From NCBI GenBank assembly GCA_010672965.1, contig JAAHFN010000025.1, positions 62,001 through 126,000 of the forward strand: a stretch of DNA of 64,000 nt. The letters run 5' to 3'. The DNA is from Oscillatoria sp. SIO1A7. Lineage in GTDB: Bacteria > Cyanobacteriota > Cyanobacteriia > Cyanobacteriales > Laspinemataceae. The notes beneath the pieces are model-generated. The model was not told the DNA's origin, searched no databases, and saw nothing but the letters and a program-made list of their open reading frames with translations. Below are positions 45,461 through 54,528 of the stretch, in pieces; the first letter of the stretch is position 1; each line of letters opens with the position of its first letter. Both the position numbers and the translations under genes were made by a program.

Positions 45461-45654
45461 AAATCGTATATCTCTCCTGCGATGCGGACTATATTTCGTT
45501 CTTTGACCCCGACTGCGTTGACGTACACAACTGGCTCGGGCTCCTCCTCTACATCATAATAGACTCGCAACTCGCCAATTCGCAGTTCCCAAAGGGCAAG
45601 AGTATTAGGATGCATTAGTTTTCGATTTCTCGTTTCCACGGTGGGCTGGTACAT
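45457..45654 (-). CDS. RelE-like toxin, N-terminally shortened
   Basis: A 65-aa protein matching the second half of cyanobacterial RelE-like toxins: VETRNRKLMHPNTLALWELRIGELRVYYDVEEEPEPVVYVNAVGVKERN. Family members usually have about 25 more N-terminal residues forming a helical hairpin. These are absent here, and the sequence just upstream (GCGTAAGTTCT on the plus strand, 45674-45684) resembles the end of a dispersed element. The protein may be an inactive remnant or a minimal form. Confidence 0.68.
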   Translation of the reverse strand: MYQPTVETRNRKLMHPNTLALWELRIGELRVYYDVEEEPEPVVYVNAVGVKERNIVRIAGEIYDL

Positions 45655-45696
45655 CTGCGCGCTGCTGGAGAATGCGTAAGTTCTGTCTAGTCTATT

Positions 45697-46749
45697 TTAT
45701 TTGTTTCCCTTTCTTCTATAGTATCCCTTTACTGGAGTTCCGTTCTTTCTAGTATAAGGTCTTACATATATATAGTCATCCTTATTAGAAATATCTTCGT
45801 ACTCTTCTTCTGAAATGGTGTCTTTTGATTCTTCTTCCTTATTATAACTATATATAGATTCTAACTCTTGACTTAGGTTGTCTATTAAGTTTTGCTGATG
45901 CTCAAACGTTTGGTCTAGAGACTGATTTTGTCGTTGTAGTTCCGATCTTTCAGAAGCTAACCGATCTCTTTCTTTTTCTAAAACGTTTATACGAGATTGC
46001 AAATCATCAATCACTGACCGATCGCTACTCTCAGATTTAGGACTATCATACCCTAAAGCTAGCTTGTCTGATAAGGTTTTCATCAATTCATCAATTTTAT
46101 ACGCAAGCCGAAGACGATAAGGGCTTATTTGGTTAGCGTTTTGTTTTATCTCCGCAGCCAGCTTATCAATTGCTTCTGAAATAATGGTTTGCGACGGTTG
46201 TCTGTCTTTAGCAAAAAGAGTCAGATTTGTTACAATTTTATCAAGATGCTCGTAATCTCTTGGAGCCCTACTAACTAAAACGAGACGAGCCGAACCTTGT
46301 ATTCGATCGAAAAGACGATATCTTCTAGGTTTTCGCGGCTCTAGCTCTCTTATAATTGTGTTTCTTTTATACTCTAATGCTTCAATTGTCTTTGCTATGC
46401 TTTCATGGTTTGTAGAAGTATCTGCACCAAGACGATCTAAGATTCCTTCATACAACCACAATCTAGACTCTAAATTATTTAACTTTTGAACTTGGCGTTT
46501 ATTGTCAGCCTGAGTGACTACATCTGTTCTTTGTATTTGCTTCTGTAGGCTATTAATTTTGGCTGCGATAGTACCTTTGAAACAAGCAAGTGTTAATTCT
46601 ATAACTTGACCGTAGGGAAAAGAGTAGTCTGCTAACCAACCAAACACAAGCCACAAAAGTAGAGCGCCTAATAAGAACACAACTACTTTGGCATAGTTGA
46701 AAATTTTGTTTAACCATCCCTTACTGGGCTCTAGGTCAGAGTCCTTCAG
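45697..46749 (-). CDS. Membrane-anchored coiled-coil protein of unknown function
   Basis: I do not recognise the family. One N-terminal transmembrane helix (VVVFLLGALLLWLVFGWLA) is followed by a mostly helical, charged region with a strong coiled coil near the C-terminus (INVLEKERDRLASERSELQRQNQSLDQ), an acidic stretch, and a terminal YVRPYTRKNGTPVKGYYRRK. The first in-frame ATG/GTG (GTG, 46680) would start inside the helix. The frame is open to 46779, and a CTG at 46749 (LKDSDLEPSKGWLNK) gives a better N-terminus, so a rare start or translational coupling to the upstream gene is likely. The open frame overlaps the 3' end of that gene by 17 bp. Confidence 0.65.
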   Translation of the reverse strand: MKDSDLEPSKGWLNKIFNYAKVVVFLLGALLLWLVFGWLADYSFPYGQVIELTLACFKGTIAAKINSLQKQIQRTDVVTQADNKRQVQKLNNLESRLWLYEGILDRLGADTSTNHESIAKTIEALEYKRNTIIRELEPRKPRRYRLFDRIQGSARLVLVSRAPRDYEHLDKIVTNLTLFAKDRQPSQTIISEAIDKLAAEIKQNANQISPYRLRLAYKIDELMKTLSDKLALGYDSPKSESSDRSVIDDLQSRINVLEKERDRLASERSELQRQNQSLDQTFEHQQNLIDNLSQELESIYSYNKEEESKDTISEEEYEDISNKDDYIYVRPYTRKNGTPVKGYYRRKGNK

Positions 46750-46762
46750 ACCAAAAAACTGG

Positions 46763-47122
46763 TTAACGAAAAAAGTTGTTTATTTCCTGTCCCGTGACCT
46801 TTCCAGTGTTGGTATTGACACTAATGCTTACCCCTGATTGGGTACTCTGGGAAAAAGAAGAGTTACTTTCTATCTTCTGATACCAGCTTACGAGCCTGTG
46901 TAAATCCTCGTGAAACCTTTTATCCCGCTGGGCTTCACCTAATATCTGAGCCTGTAGCTGCTGTGGTTGAGCTTCCTTGCTGATTTTGAGTTTGCCTTGA
47001 AATTTTTTTCTTAATAAACCTAGAACGTCTGCTCCGGCCTTTTCCAAGGCCCCACCAGAAGTCTTATCAAGTGCCCAAATTGCAATTTTCGCTGCTTGTA
47101 AAGCTAGTAAAGATAGTTCCAT
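46763..47122 (-). CDS. Small protein with N-terminal helix and NTNTGKVTGQ tail
   Basis: A 119-aa protein that I cannot assign. The N-terminus is an amphipathic or weakly hydrophobic helix (MELSLLALQAAKIAIWALDKTSGGAL), the middle is charged and helical, and the C-terminus reads SVNTNTGKVTGQEINNFF. It is the first gene of the six-gene minus-strand island. Gene order and close spacing suggest it works with the coiled-coil membrane protein that follows. Confidence 0.62.
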   Translation of the reverse strand: MELSLLALQAAKIAIWALDKTSGGALEKAGADVLGLLRKKFQGKLKISKEAQPQQLQAQILGEAQRDKRFHEDLHRLVSWYQKIESNSSFSQSTQSGVSISVNTNTGKVTGQEINNFFR

Positions 47123-47374
47123 GATAGTTTTAATTTAGGGCTTGTAGCAATTTATAGGATAGAGTAGTTTACGCCTCTAAGGCAATGCTGTACTCAAGGC
47201 GATCGCTCCTTCTGCTCGCCCGAAACACTTTACCTTTAAAACCGATGACTCTGGCTTGAGCCACATTATATACCTTATTCCGTTCCTTATCAAGCGTCAC
47301 CTGCCAGACGATCGCATTCCAGAAACCCACGATCGCCTATACTGGGCCTTAACCGAAAAATTAGCACCAACACA

Positions 47375-48817
47375 ATGCAAGCAACAGAAACTGGAATAAA
47401 AGAAACGAAAGGTTGGGCGAAAGCGATCGCTTCTCCGGCTCAAGAATTTGGACCCGAAACCCTGCCCCTTATCTCCGGGCAAATTCCAGCTCTGCTACAG
47501 GGTTCCTTGTATAGTAACGGACCAAGACGCTTGGCTAGAGGCGGACTGCAGGTCGGTCATTGGTTTGATGGCGATGGGGGAATTCTTGCAGTTCATTTCG
47601 TTGGAGGGGCGGCCACCGGCCTCTATCGCTATGTGCGAACTGCAGGATATATAGAAGAAGAACGAGCGGGAAAACTTCTGTTTGGCGGTTATGGCATGAT
47701 GCCTCCGGGCCCGATTTGGAATCGCTTCCGGCGATCGCTAAAAAATGCCGCCAACACCTCAGTTATCGCCTTACCCGATAAATTATTAGCTCTTTGGGAA
47801 GGAGGTCAACCCCATGCCCTAGACTTAGAAAGCCTAGAAACCTGGGGTCTCGACGACTTACAAGGATTAACAGAAGGCTTGCCCTATTCCGCTCATCCCA
47901 AGCGCGACCCAAAAACCGGAGATATTTATAATTTTGGAGTGAGTTTCGGCAAAACAGTTTTACTAAATGTTTATCGTAGCGATCGCTCCGGTCGAATTCG
48001 CAAAAAAAACGCCATACCCTTAGACGGAATACCACTAATTCACGACTTTGTATTCGCCGGTCAATATCTCGTATTCTTAATTCCACCCTTGCGCATAGAA
48101 CTGCTCTCAATGCTGTTAAAAATGAAAAGCTTTAGCGATTCTATGTCCTGGCAGTCCGGTATGGGCACGCAAATCTTAGTCGTAGATAGCGAAACACTCA
48201 AGCCAGTTAGTCGCGGCCTTACCGACCCTTGGTTTCAATGGCACTTTGGCAACGGATTCTCGGACTCCGATGGTTCTGTGGTGCTGGACTTTGTACGCTA
48301 CGACGACTTTCAAACCAATCAATATTTAAAAGAAGTTCCCACGGGTCGCACCGAAACCCCAGCTAAGGGAACTCTATGGCAAATGCGCCTCGAACCCCAA
48401 ACCGGGAAAGAAATAGAAATGACTTTGCTATGCGATCGCCCTTGCGACTTTCCCAGCGTCAATCCCAATAGCGTCGGACAACCCTGGCGCTACACCTATC
48501 TATCGGTGCTATCCGACGAAGCAGACTTGGGTCGGGAATTATTGAGCGATATTGCAGTTTTAGATCGGCAAACCGGCAACTATCAACTTGCGAAATTAGG
48601 TCGTAACCGTTATGGCAGCGAGCCAATTTATGCTCCCCATCCAGACAACCCAGACCGAGGTTGGATTTTAACCGTTGTTTTCGATAGCAACAGTTGCAGC
48701 AGCGAAGTATGGATATTCGACAGCGATCGTCTGGATAGCGAACCAGTTTGCCGCCTGGGATTGCCCGAAGTCGTCCCAATGGGATTTCACGGCACTTGGA
48801 ATCCAAATATGGCATAG
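47375..48817 (+). CDS. Carotenoid cleavage oxygenase family protein
   Basis: A 480-aa iron-dependent beta-propeller enzyme. The four iron-binding histidines are visible: in YSAHPKRDP, LIHDFVFAG, WQWHFGNGF and the C-terminal GFHGTW. It opens (apo)carotenoid double bonds with O2 to give aldehydes such as retinal. Position of cleavage and substrate cannot be fixed. The ATG is preceded by a short AT-rich leader next to the accessory island. Confidence 0.9.
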   Translation: MQATETGIKETKGWAKAIASPAQEFGPETLPLISGQIPALLQGSLYSNGPRRLARGGLQVGHWFDGDGGILAVHFVGGAATGLYRYVRTAGYIEEERAGKLLFGGYGMMPPGPIWNRFRRSLKNAANTSVIALPDKLLALWEGGQPHALDLESLETWGLDDLQGLTEGLPYSAHPKRDPKTGDIYNFGVSFGKTVLLNVYRSDRSGRIRKKNAIPLDGIPLIHDFVFAGQYLVFLIPPLRIELLSMLLKMKSFSDSMSWQSGMGTQILVVDSETLKPVSRGLTDPWFQWHFGNGFSDSDGSVVLDFVRYDDFQTNQYLKEVPTGRTETPAKGTLWQMRLEPQTGKEIEMTLLCDRPCDFPSVNPNSVGQPWRYTYLSVLSDEADLGRELLSDIAVLDRQTGNYQLAKLGRNRYGSEPIYAPHPDNPDRGWILTVVFDSNSCSSEVWIFDSDRLDSEPVCRLGLPEVVPMGFHGTWNPNMA

Positions 48818-49452
48818 GGCATCGGGCATTTTGAATTGTAGGGTGCCGCACCGCGCACCATTCAGTTCTTTTAAGTTTTGAGTTCTTAGCTTGAGAGTTC
48901 TTAGCTTGAGAGTTCTTAGCTTGAGAGTTTTGAGTCTTGAGCAATAGAGCTGACCGCTGAAGGCTACGAATGCCCAACGCCACCCCTAACAAGCGGGTGT
49001 GGGGTGTGGGGTGTCGGGTGTGGGGAAAGTTCATGCTTTTTTAGGATCGCTTTCGGGAGCCGAAAAGTCCTACAGGGGCGGAGGTTTCTGGATTAAGAGA
49101 GCTAACGATACCCATATGTCACTCAAACAATGAAAAAGCCTCAAAATCAACACCCTACCCCTAACCCCTCTCAGGAGGGCTCCCAGGAGGGGAGTGCCCA
49201 ATGCCCAATGCCCCAATGCCCAATTGCCCAATTGCCCAATTGCCCAATTCCCCATTCCCCAATTCCCCAATTCCCAATTCCCCAATTCCCCCATTCCCCA
49301 TTGCCAATGCCTATATTGAATGAGAAACTGTCCGCTTGGCAGGGTGAGGTAATAAAACGGGCAAGCCCAACCAGAGGCATGGGCCCATATTTGCCTTGCC
49401 TATATTTTTGCGTACATTTATTTTACCAACCTGGAATCGATTAGCCACAAAA
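48818..49452. other. Intergenic stretch with repeats
   Basis: Contents include TTCTTAGCTTGAGAG triplets (48890-48930), GTGTGGGGTGTGGGG (49000-49025), a dispersed segment (49022-49141) that repeats 5959-6045 with a 30-bp internal insertion, and arrays of CCCAATTGCCCAATTGCCC (49195-49310). No gene is seen. The aspS promoter must lie in its 3' part. Confidence 0.6.
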
Positions 49453-51240
49453 ATGAGAACCCACTATTGCGGCGAACTGCGAAAAGAACAAATTGGCGAA
49501 AAAGTAACCCTGTATGGATGGGTGGATCGGCGTCGCGATCATGGTGGCGTCATCTTCTTGGATTTGCGCGATCGCACCGGCATCGTTCAAATTGTCAGCG
49601 ACCCAGAGCGCACCCCCGGCTCTTATCAACTGGCGGAATCTCTGCGCAATGAATATGTGGTCAAAATCGAGGGACGGGCCACGGAGCGCCCGCCAGAATC
49701 TCTCAACCCCAATTTACCAACAGGCCAAGTCGAGATTTATGCCGATCTAATAGAGCTGCTCGGTCCCGTCCGCAAGCAACTTCCGTTCCAAGTCTCGACA
49801 GCAGATACCGAGCCGGTGCGAGAAGAATTGCGCCTGAAATATCGCTATCTGGATTTGCGGCGCGATCGCATGAGTCGCAACATCCAAACCCGCCATCAGG
49901 TGGTCAAAACCATACGTCGATTTTTAGAAGACGAATGGGGCTTTATAGAAGTAGAAACTCCCATTCTGACTCGCTCCACCCCAGAAGGGGCCCGAGATTA
50001 TCTGGTGCCCTCGCGGGCGAATCCCGGAGGGTGGTTTGCCCTGCCCCAGTCGCCGCAATTGTTTAAACAACTCTTGATGGTTGCCGGGTGCGATCGCTAC
50101 TACCAAATTGCCCGCTGCTTCCGAGACGAAGACCTCCGCGCCGACCGCCAGCCAGAGTTCACTCAACTAGATATGGAAATGAGCTTCCTGTCTCTCGAAG
50201 AAATTCTGGAACTCAACGAAGCCTTAGTCTGCCATATCTTCAAAACTATCAAAGGAATCGATATTCCCCGACCTTTCCCGCGCTTGACCTACGCCGAAGC
50301 AATGGAGCGCTACGGTACGGACAGGCCCGACACTCGCTATGGTCTCGAACTCGTAGATGTCTCCGACTTAATGAAAGACTCTGGTTTCAAAGTCTTTTCC
50401 GGAGCTATTGCTGCTGGCGGTATCGTCAAAGTCTTGCCCGTGCCCGAAGGAGATGGCGCTATCTCCAACGTCAGCATCAAGCCCGGGGGCGACCTATTTA
50501 AAGAAGCCGCAGAAGCTGGAGCCAAAGGTTTAGCCTACATTCGCGTCAAAGAAGGCGGCAAAATCGATACCATTGGCGCTATCAAAAATAACCTCAGCGC
50601 CGAACAAAAAGAAGAACTGCTGGCGCGCACCAATGCCAAGCCGGGGCATTTGCTGCTATTTGCCGCCGATAGCATAGAAACTGTGAATAAAACCCTCGAT
50701 CGCCTGCGTCAAGCGATCGCCCGTCAGTTGGAACTCATCGACCGGGAAAAAATCAATCTTCTCTGGGTCACCGATTTCCCCATGTTCGAGTGGAACGCCG
50801 ACGAAAAGCGCTTAGAAGCATTGCACCACCCCTTTACCGCACCTAATGTCGATGACTTAGGCGACCTCAAAAATGCTAGAGCCCAGGCTTACGATTTGGT
50901 TTACAACGGTTTGGAAATAGGTGGCGGCAGCCTGCGCATTTACCAGCGAGACATTCAGGAAAAAGTCTTCGAGGCGATCGGCTTGTCCCCAGAAGAAGCA
51001 AATCGCCAATTTGGCTTCCTTCTAGATGCCTTTGAATACGGCACCCCACCCCACGGAGGAATTGCCTACGGCTTAGATCGTTTAGTGATGTTGCTCCTCG
51101 GCGAAGAGTCAATTCGCGACGTAATTCCTTTTCCGAAAACCCAGCAAGCTCGTTGCCTGCTGACCTCCGCTCCTGCAGAAGTCGAAAAGCAGCAGCTTAA
51201 GGAATTATACGTTGCCTCCACTTATAAGCCCAAATCTTAG
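49453..51240 (+). CDS. aspS: Aspartyl-tRNA synthetase
   Basis: A 595-aa class II synthetase starting at the ATG at 49453 ([32 protein letters not shown], anticodon-binding OB fold). Motif 2 region [23 protein letters not shown], the bacterial GAD insertion (about 290-420) and motif 3 [15 protein letters not shown] are all present. The frame upstream of the ATG lacks family features. Confidence 0.95.
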   Translation: MRTHYCGELRKEQIGEKVTLYGWVDRRRDHGGVIFLDLRDRTGIVQIVSDPERTPGSYQLAESLRNEYVVKIEGRATERPPESLNPNLPTGQVEIYADLIELLGPVRKQLPFQVSTADTEPVREELRLKYRYLDLRRDRMSRNIQTRHQVVKTIRRFLEDEWGFIEVETPILTRSTPEGARDYLVPSRANPGGWFALPQSPQLFKQLLMVAGCDRYYQIARCFRDEDLRADRQPEFTQLDMEMSFLSLEEILELNEALVCHIFKTIKGIDIPRPFPRLTYAEAMERYGTDRPDTRYGLELVDVSDLMKDSGFKVFSGAIAAGGIVKVLPVPEGDGAISNVSIKPGGDLFKEAAEAGAKGLAYIRVKEGGKIDTIGAIKNNLSAEQKEELLARTNAKPGHLLLFAADSIETVNKTLDRLRQAIARQLELIDREKINLLWVTDFPMFEWNADEKRLEALHHPFTAPNVDDLGDLKNARAQAYDLVYNGLEIGGGSLRIYQRDIQEKVFEAIGLSPEEANRQFGFLLDAFEYGTPPHGGIAYGLDRLVMLLLGEESIRDVIPFPKTQQARCLLTSAPAEVEKQQLKELYVASTYKPKS

Positions 51241-51249
51241 GATTTGATA

Positions 51250-51400
51250 TATAGCGGTTCTCAAATAAGTGTAATAAACGATAGGACCCTAGAAATGTAG
51301 GGGCGACAGCATCCCCAAGACCATCTCTGCTGTAAAACGGGGATTCTCATATTGGGATGCTTCGCCCTACATACCTCACATCAATTTGAGAAACGCTATA
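51250..51400. repeat. MITE-like element B, copy 2
   Basis: A 151-bp element with ends TATAGCGGTTCTCAAATAAG and CAATTTGAGAAACGCTATA and core GGGGCGACAGCATCCC / GGGATGCTTCGCCC. It begins 9 bp after the aspS stop. Confidence 0.82.
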
Positions 51401-51439
51401 GCAATTCCAAATAATTTGCGACATATAAGAAACTCGGTT

Positions 51440-51540
51440 TCTCATATCAGACAATAGCCTCGCCATTTTCCCCTAGGGAACAGCTCGGCGAGGATCTCCT
51501 GATTTATATGGCCCCCACGGTTACTTGCGTGGGGCTTTTT
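51440..51540 (+). ncRNA. Candidate small RNA ending in a terminator
   Basis: A hairpin CCTCGCC (51458-51464) with GGCGAGG (51487-51493) is followed by a strong terminator. There is no open frame in it. It may be a small RNA or simply the processed end of a longer transcript; the 5' end is not visible. Confidence 0.45.
51511..51540 (+). terminator. Rho-independent terminator
   Basis: The stem CCCCACG / CGTGGGG with loop GTTACTTG is followed by CTTTTT. It may end the small RNA candidate or read-through from aspS. Confidence 0.8.
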
Positions 51541-51639
51541 CATTGCGGTAAGCTATCTCTGTTCTGTAAAAAAGAGAATAGTAAACAAGTGTAAAGAATT
51601 GTTACATTTATTAGTATCGTTAAATAACACCAGGGATGA

Positions 51640-51860
51640 GTACTGGGAGACTGGGGGACCAGAAGACAAGGAGAGTGTGGGGAGTGTGGGGAGTGTGGGG
51701 AGAGGGGGGGAGTGTGAGAGAGGAGAAAAGGGAAAATTTTCAGCAGTCCTTCCCACACCAAGGATGGCGGCCTCCCACCCTTCCCACACACTCCCCATCC
51801 CTCTTCGCCCAATGCCCAATGCCCAATGCCCAATGCCCAATGCCCAATTCCGCTCTTCCC
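51640..51860. repeat. Low-complexity array before the TPM gene
   Basis: GTGTGGGGAGTGTGGGG strings are followed by CCCAATGCCCAATGCCC strings and GCCCAATTCCGCTCTTCCC (51841-51860). The last string is a dispersed motif seen beside many genes in this window. Confidence 0.65.
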
Positions 51861-51887
51861 AATTCGTACATATTTATAAAGACTCCA

Positions 51888-52694
51888 ATGCAAAAACTGT
51901 TTGTCAAAAAATTTTTCTTATCTTTAACCGCCGTTTTCCTAGCTGTATCTACTTGGGCTTTGTTCCCTCAATATGCTGGTGCCTACGATAATCCAGAATT
52001 GCTTCCTGCCATTCAGACCCCAATCATTGACTTGGCCAAATCCCTAACAAGCGTTCAAGAGCAGAACCTGATCGAGGAAATCGAGGGTTTTGAAGCCCAG
52101 ACTGGCTGGAAACTGCGCATATTGACTCAGTACGATCGCACCCCCGGTCGAGCAGTCAAGCAATATTGGGGTCTTGATGACAAAAGCGTCCTGCTCATCG
52201 CCGATCCGCGAGGGGGCAATCTCCTGGCCTTTAATGTCGGGGACGACCTCTATCCCTTATTGCCCCGAACCTTCTGGGTTGAGTTGCAAACTCGTTACGG
52301 CAATCAGTTTTTCGTGCGGGACAACGGCGAAGACCAATCAATCATCCAAGCAATACAAGCAGTAGAAGGTTGCTTGAGAGATGGTGGCTGTCGCGTTGTC
52401 CCCGGCTTGCCGCGAGAGCAATGGATTCTTACTTTGGTTACTTCGGTACTCGGCGGCGTCATATTTGGATTTGCCGGTCAGCCCCGCAAACCAGGCCAAG
52501 TCTTTGCATGGCAATGGGCCTTGATTTTTTCGCCCCTCTGGGGAATCCTGTTTGTGGCTTTCGGTATTGGCCCAGTTGTGACCCGCACCTCTGACTTATT
52601 ACCCTTGTTGCGCAACTTCCTTGGTTTTGCTCTGGGCATTTTGGTCGCCTTCCTGACGCCGATTCTCAGTCAGTCTTCTGCGTCGGAAACCTAA
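51888..52694 (+). CDS. TPM-domain (TLP18.3/Psb32-like) membrane protein
   Basis: A 268-aa protein starting at the ATG at 51888. It has a signal peptide (KKFFLSLTAVFLAVSTWALFPQYAGA), a TPM domain (about 35-170; LAKSLTSVQEQNLIEEIEGFEAQTGWKLRILTQYD) and two C-terminal transmembrane helices (LVTSVLGGVIFGFAG and LGFALGILVAFLTPIL). TPM proteins in phototrophs are linked to photosystem II repair; the role here is inferred. It is convergent with the WD40 gene. Confidence 0.85.
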   Translation: MQKLFVKKFFLSLTAVFLAVSTWALFPQYAGAYDNPELLPAIQTPIIDLAKSLTSVQEQNLIEEIEGFEAQTGWKLRILTQYDRTPGRAVKQYWGLDDKSVLLIADPRGGNLLAFNVGDDLYPLLPRTFWVELQTRYGNQFFVRDNGEDQSIIQAIQAVEGCLRDGGCRVVPGLPREQWILTLVTSVLGGVIFGFAGQPRKPGQVFAWQWALIFSPLWGILFVAFGIGPVVTRTSDLLPLLRNFLGFALGILVAFLTPILSQSSASET

Positions 52695-52915
52695 ATAGGG
52701 TGTGGGGTGTGGGGTGTGGGGTGTGGGGTGTGGGGAAAGAGAGATGGGGGAGGGTGGGGAGAGGGGGAGGATGGGGAGGAGAATATTCTGCGCCTTCTTC
52801 CCCTCTCATACTTCCCACACTTCCCACGCTTCCCACACTTCCCACACTTGCCACACTTGCCACACTTCCTACACCCCACACTTCCTACACCCCACACCCC
52901 ACACCCCACACCCTA
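52695..52915. repeat. Inverted GTGTGGGG/CCCCACAC block at a convergent junction
   Basis: Five GGTGTGGGGTG-type units (52697-52735) directly after one stop codon face CACACCCCACACCCC units (52862-52915) directly before the convergent stop, and TTCCCACACTTCCCACAC units lie between. The arrangement could form a long bidirectional hairpin. Confidence 0.75.
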
Positions 52916-52916
52916 A

Positions 52917-54449
52917 TTACTGCCATTGCCTCGGGTCTTCCCATCCGGGTTGGGGGTGACGGAATAAGCTCAGTTCTAGAGCTTGTCCGTCTTGCTTGAC
53001 GGCAAAAGCCATCAGCGGATCTGTGTGACCCGTAATCGTGCGCAATAGAGAGCCGGTTTCCAAGCTCCAGATTTTAATAGTTTTTTCCATGCTTCCGGTG
53101 GCGAGTACCTGACCGTCGGCGCTGATGGCAACGGAGCGAACGATGCCGCAATGACCGGCGAGTTGGTATTTCAGCTCGCCGGTTTCTAGTTGCCAAACTT
53201 TGAGCATGCCGTCCTGAGAACCGCTGACGAGTTGCTGGCCGTCGGGGCTAATGGCGATCGCAACTATTGGGTCTGTATGCACCGGGAAGCTTCGCAACAA
53301 TTCGCCGCTCTCCATATCCCAGAGTTTTAGGGTTTTATCAACCCCGCCGCTGGCTAGGAGCAATCCGTCAGGACTCGTAGTCAAGGGCCTTACCGTACCG
53401 GAATGGGCAGAGATACTACGCCTAATTTGCCCCTCCGGTAGATTCCAGAGATGGATGCTGCCGTCATAGCCCCCGCTAGCCAGAATTCGTCCATTGGGGC
53501 TGATGGTTAGAGCGCTCACCCCGCTGGTATGTCCCGGAAGAGTGCGGATTAATTTGCCATTGGATGCTTGCCATTCATTGAGCTTATTATTAGTGCTGCC
53601 GCTAGCCAGGGGTTGTCCGCTACTACCGCCGGCCACGGGATAAAACGACCAAGGCTGCCCGCACAGGGATTGGCCGATTTTGGAAGAGCCCATGCGCCAG
53701 AGCTTGATAGTGCCGTCATAGTTGCTGCTCGCCACAGTTTGCCCGTCGGAACCGATCGCCACCGGATAAACGTAGCTCGAACCAGAGGCTAGGGTAGGCA
53801 ACCATTCCCGAGATTTCGGTTTGGCATTGCAGGATTCTAAATAGCTGCGCAGGCCGCTGTTATAGAGCAAGTTTTGCAGCTTGACCCGGGCTATCCCGTC
53901 GCTCATTTCTACGAGCTGTCCTGGGATAAAGCCAGCTAAAATAATATGGTAATTGTCGCAGTTTGCGGCGACCTTTTCTCTAATCAAAACGCAGGCGATC
54001 GCCGCATTTTCCTTGATCTCTTCTATGGCTATTGGCCATTCTGCCTCAGCAAAACTGCCGCAAGCTACTTTTACCTTAATGCCAATAGCTCGATTCGCAC
54101 TAAGAACGAATTTGATATTCTGTTTGGTTTCGGACTGTTTGGTATCGGTATTTTTGGCAACTACAATAGCAAAATCATCTAAACAAGCGGCGATCGCTTC
54201 TATCGCGAGCTGCTCTTGCAAATGTTCTAGCTCGGTAGAAAAAACCGACCTTGGCGCTCCAGAATTCTTTGCCGAATTCAGCGCCAGTTGCTTGCATTTG
54301 CTGCGGATTGCCTTTAACCTTTCGCCAGCGATCGCCACCATCTCCGTGTGGAGTCCTCTGATTGGGCAATGCAGCACTGTAGCAGAATCCCGAGTCAACC
54401 TTGCTATGAAGTCAGCCTGTTGGGATTTCAGCGGCGTCGTCCAGTCCAT
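52917..54449 (-). CDS. WD40-repeat protein with uncharacterised N-terminal domain
   Basis: A 510-aa protein. The N-terminal 200 residues (LTRDSATVLHCPIRGLHTEMVAIAG, then IKFVLSANRAIGIKVKVACGSF) match no domain I know. About six WD40 repeats follow from residue 215, each with GHTxxV/SPDGxxLASGxxDxTIKLW features (SPDGLLLASGGVDKTLKLW, ISPDGQQLVSGSQDGMLKVW). The last blade is shortened. It probably forms a propeller scaffold. No transmembrane helix or kinase domain is attached. Confidence 0.82.
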   Translation of the reverse strand: MDWTTPLKSQQADFIARLTRDSATVLHCPIRGLHTEMVAIAGERLKAIRSKCKQLALNSAKNSGAPRSVFSTELEHLQEQLAIEAIAACLDDFAIVVAKNTDTKQSETKQNIKFVLSANRAIGIKVKVACGSFAEAEWPIAIEEIKENAAIACVLIREKVAANCDNYHIILAGFIPGQLVEMSDGIARVKLQNLLYNSGLRSYLESCNAKPKSREWLPTLASGSSYVYPVAIGSDGQTVASSNYDGTIKLWRMGSSKIGQSLCGQPWSFYPVAGGSSGQPLASGSTNNKLNEWQASNGKLIRTLPGHTSGVSALTISPNGRILASGGYDGSIHLWNLPEGQIRRSISAHSGTVRPLTTSPDGLLLASGGVDKTLKLWDMESGELLRSFPVHTDPIVAIAISPDGQQLVSGSQDGMLKVWQLETGELKYQLAGHCGIVRSVAISADGQVLATGSMEKTIKIWSLETGSLLRTITGHTDPLMAFAVKQDGQALELSLFRHPQPGWEDPRQWQ

Positions 54450-54528
54450 ATCCAGCCTCGATCGTCCTACCCAAGATTTTACATAGATTCTAGAAACAAC
54501 GCTACCTTAATCCATATGCTCTCGCATT

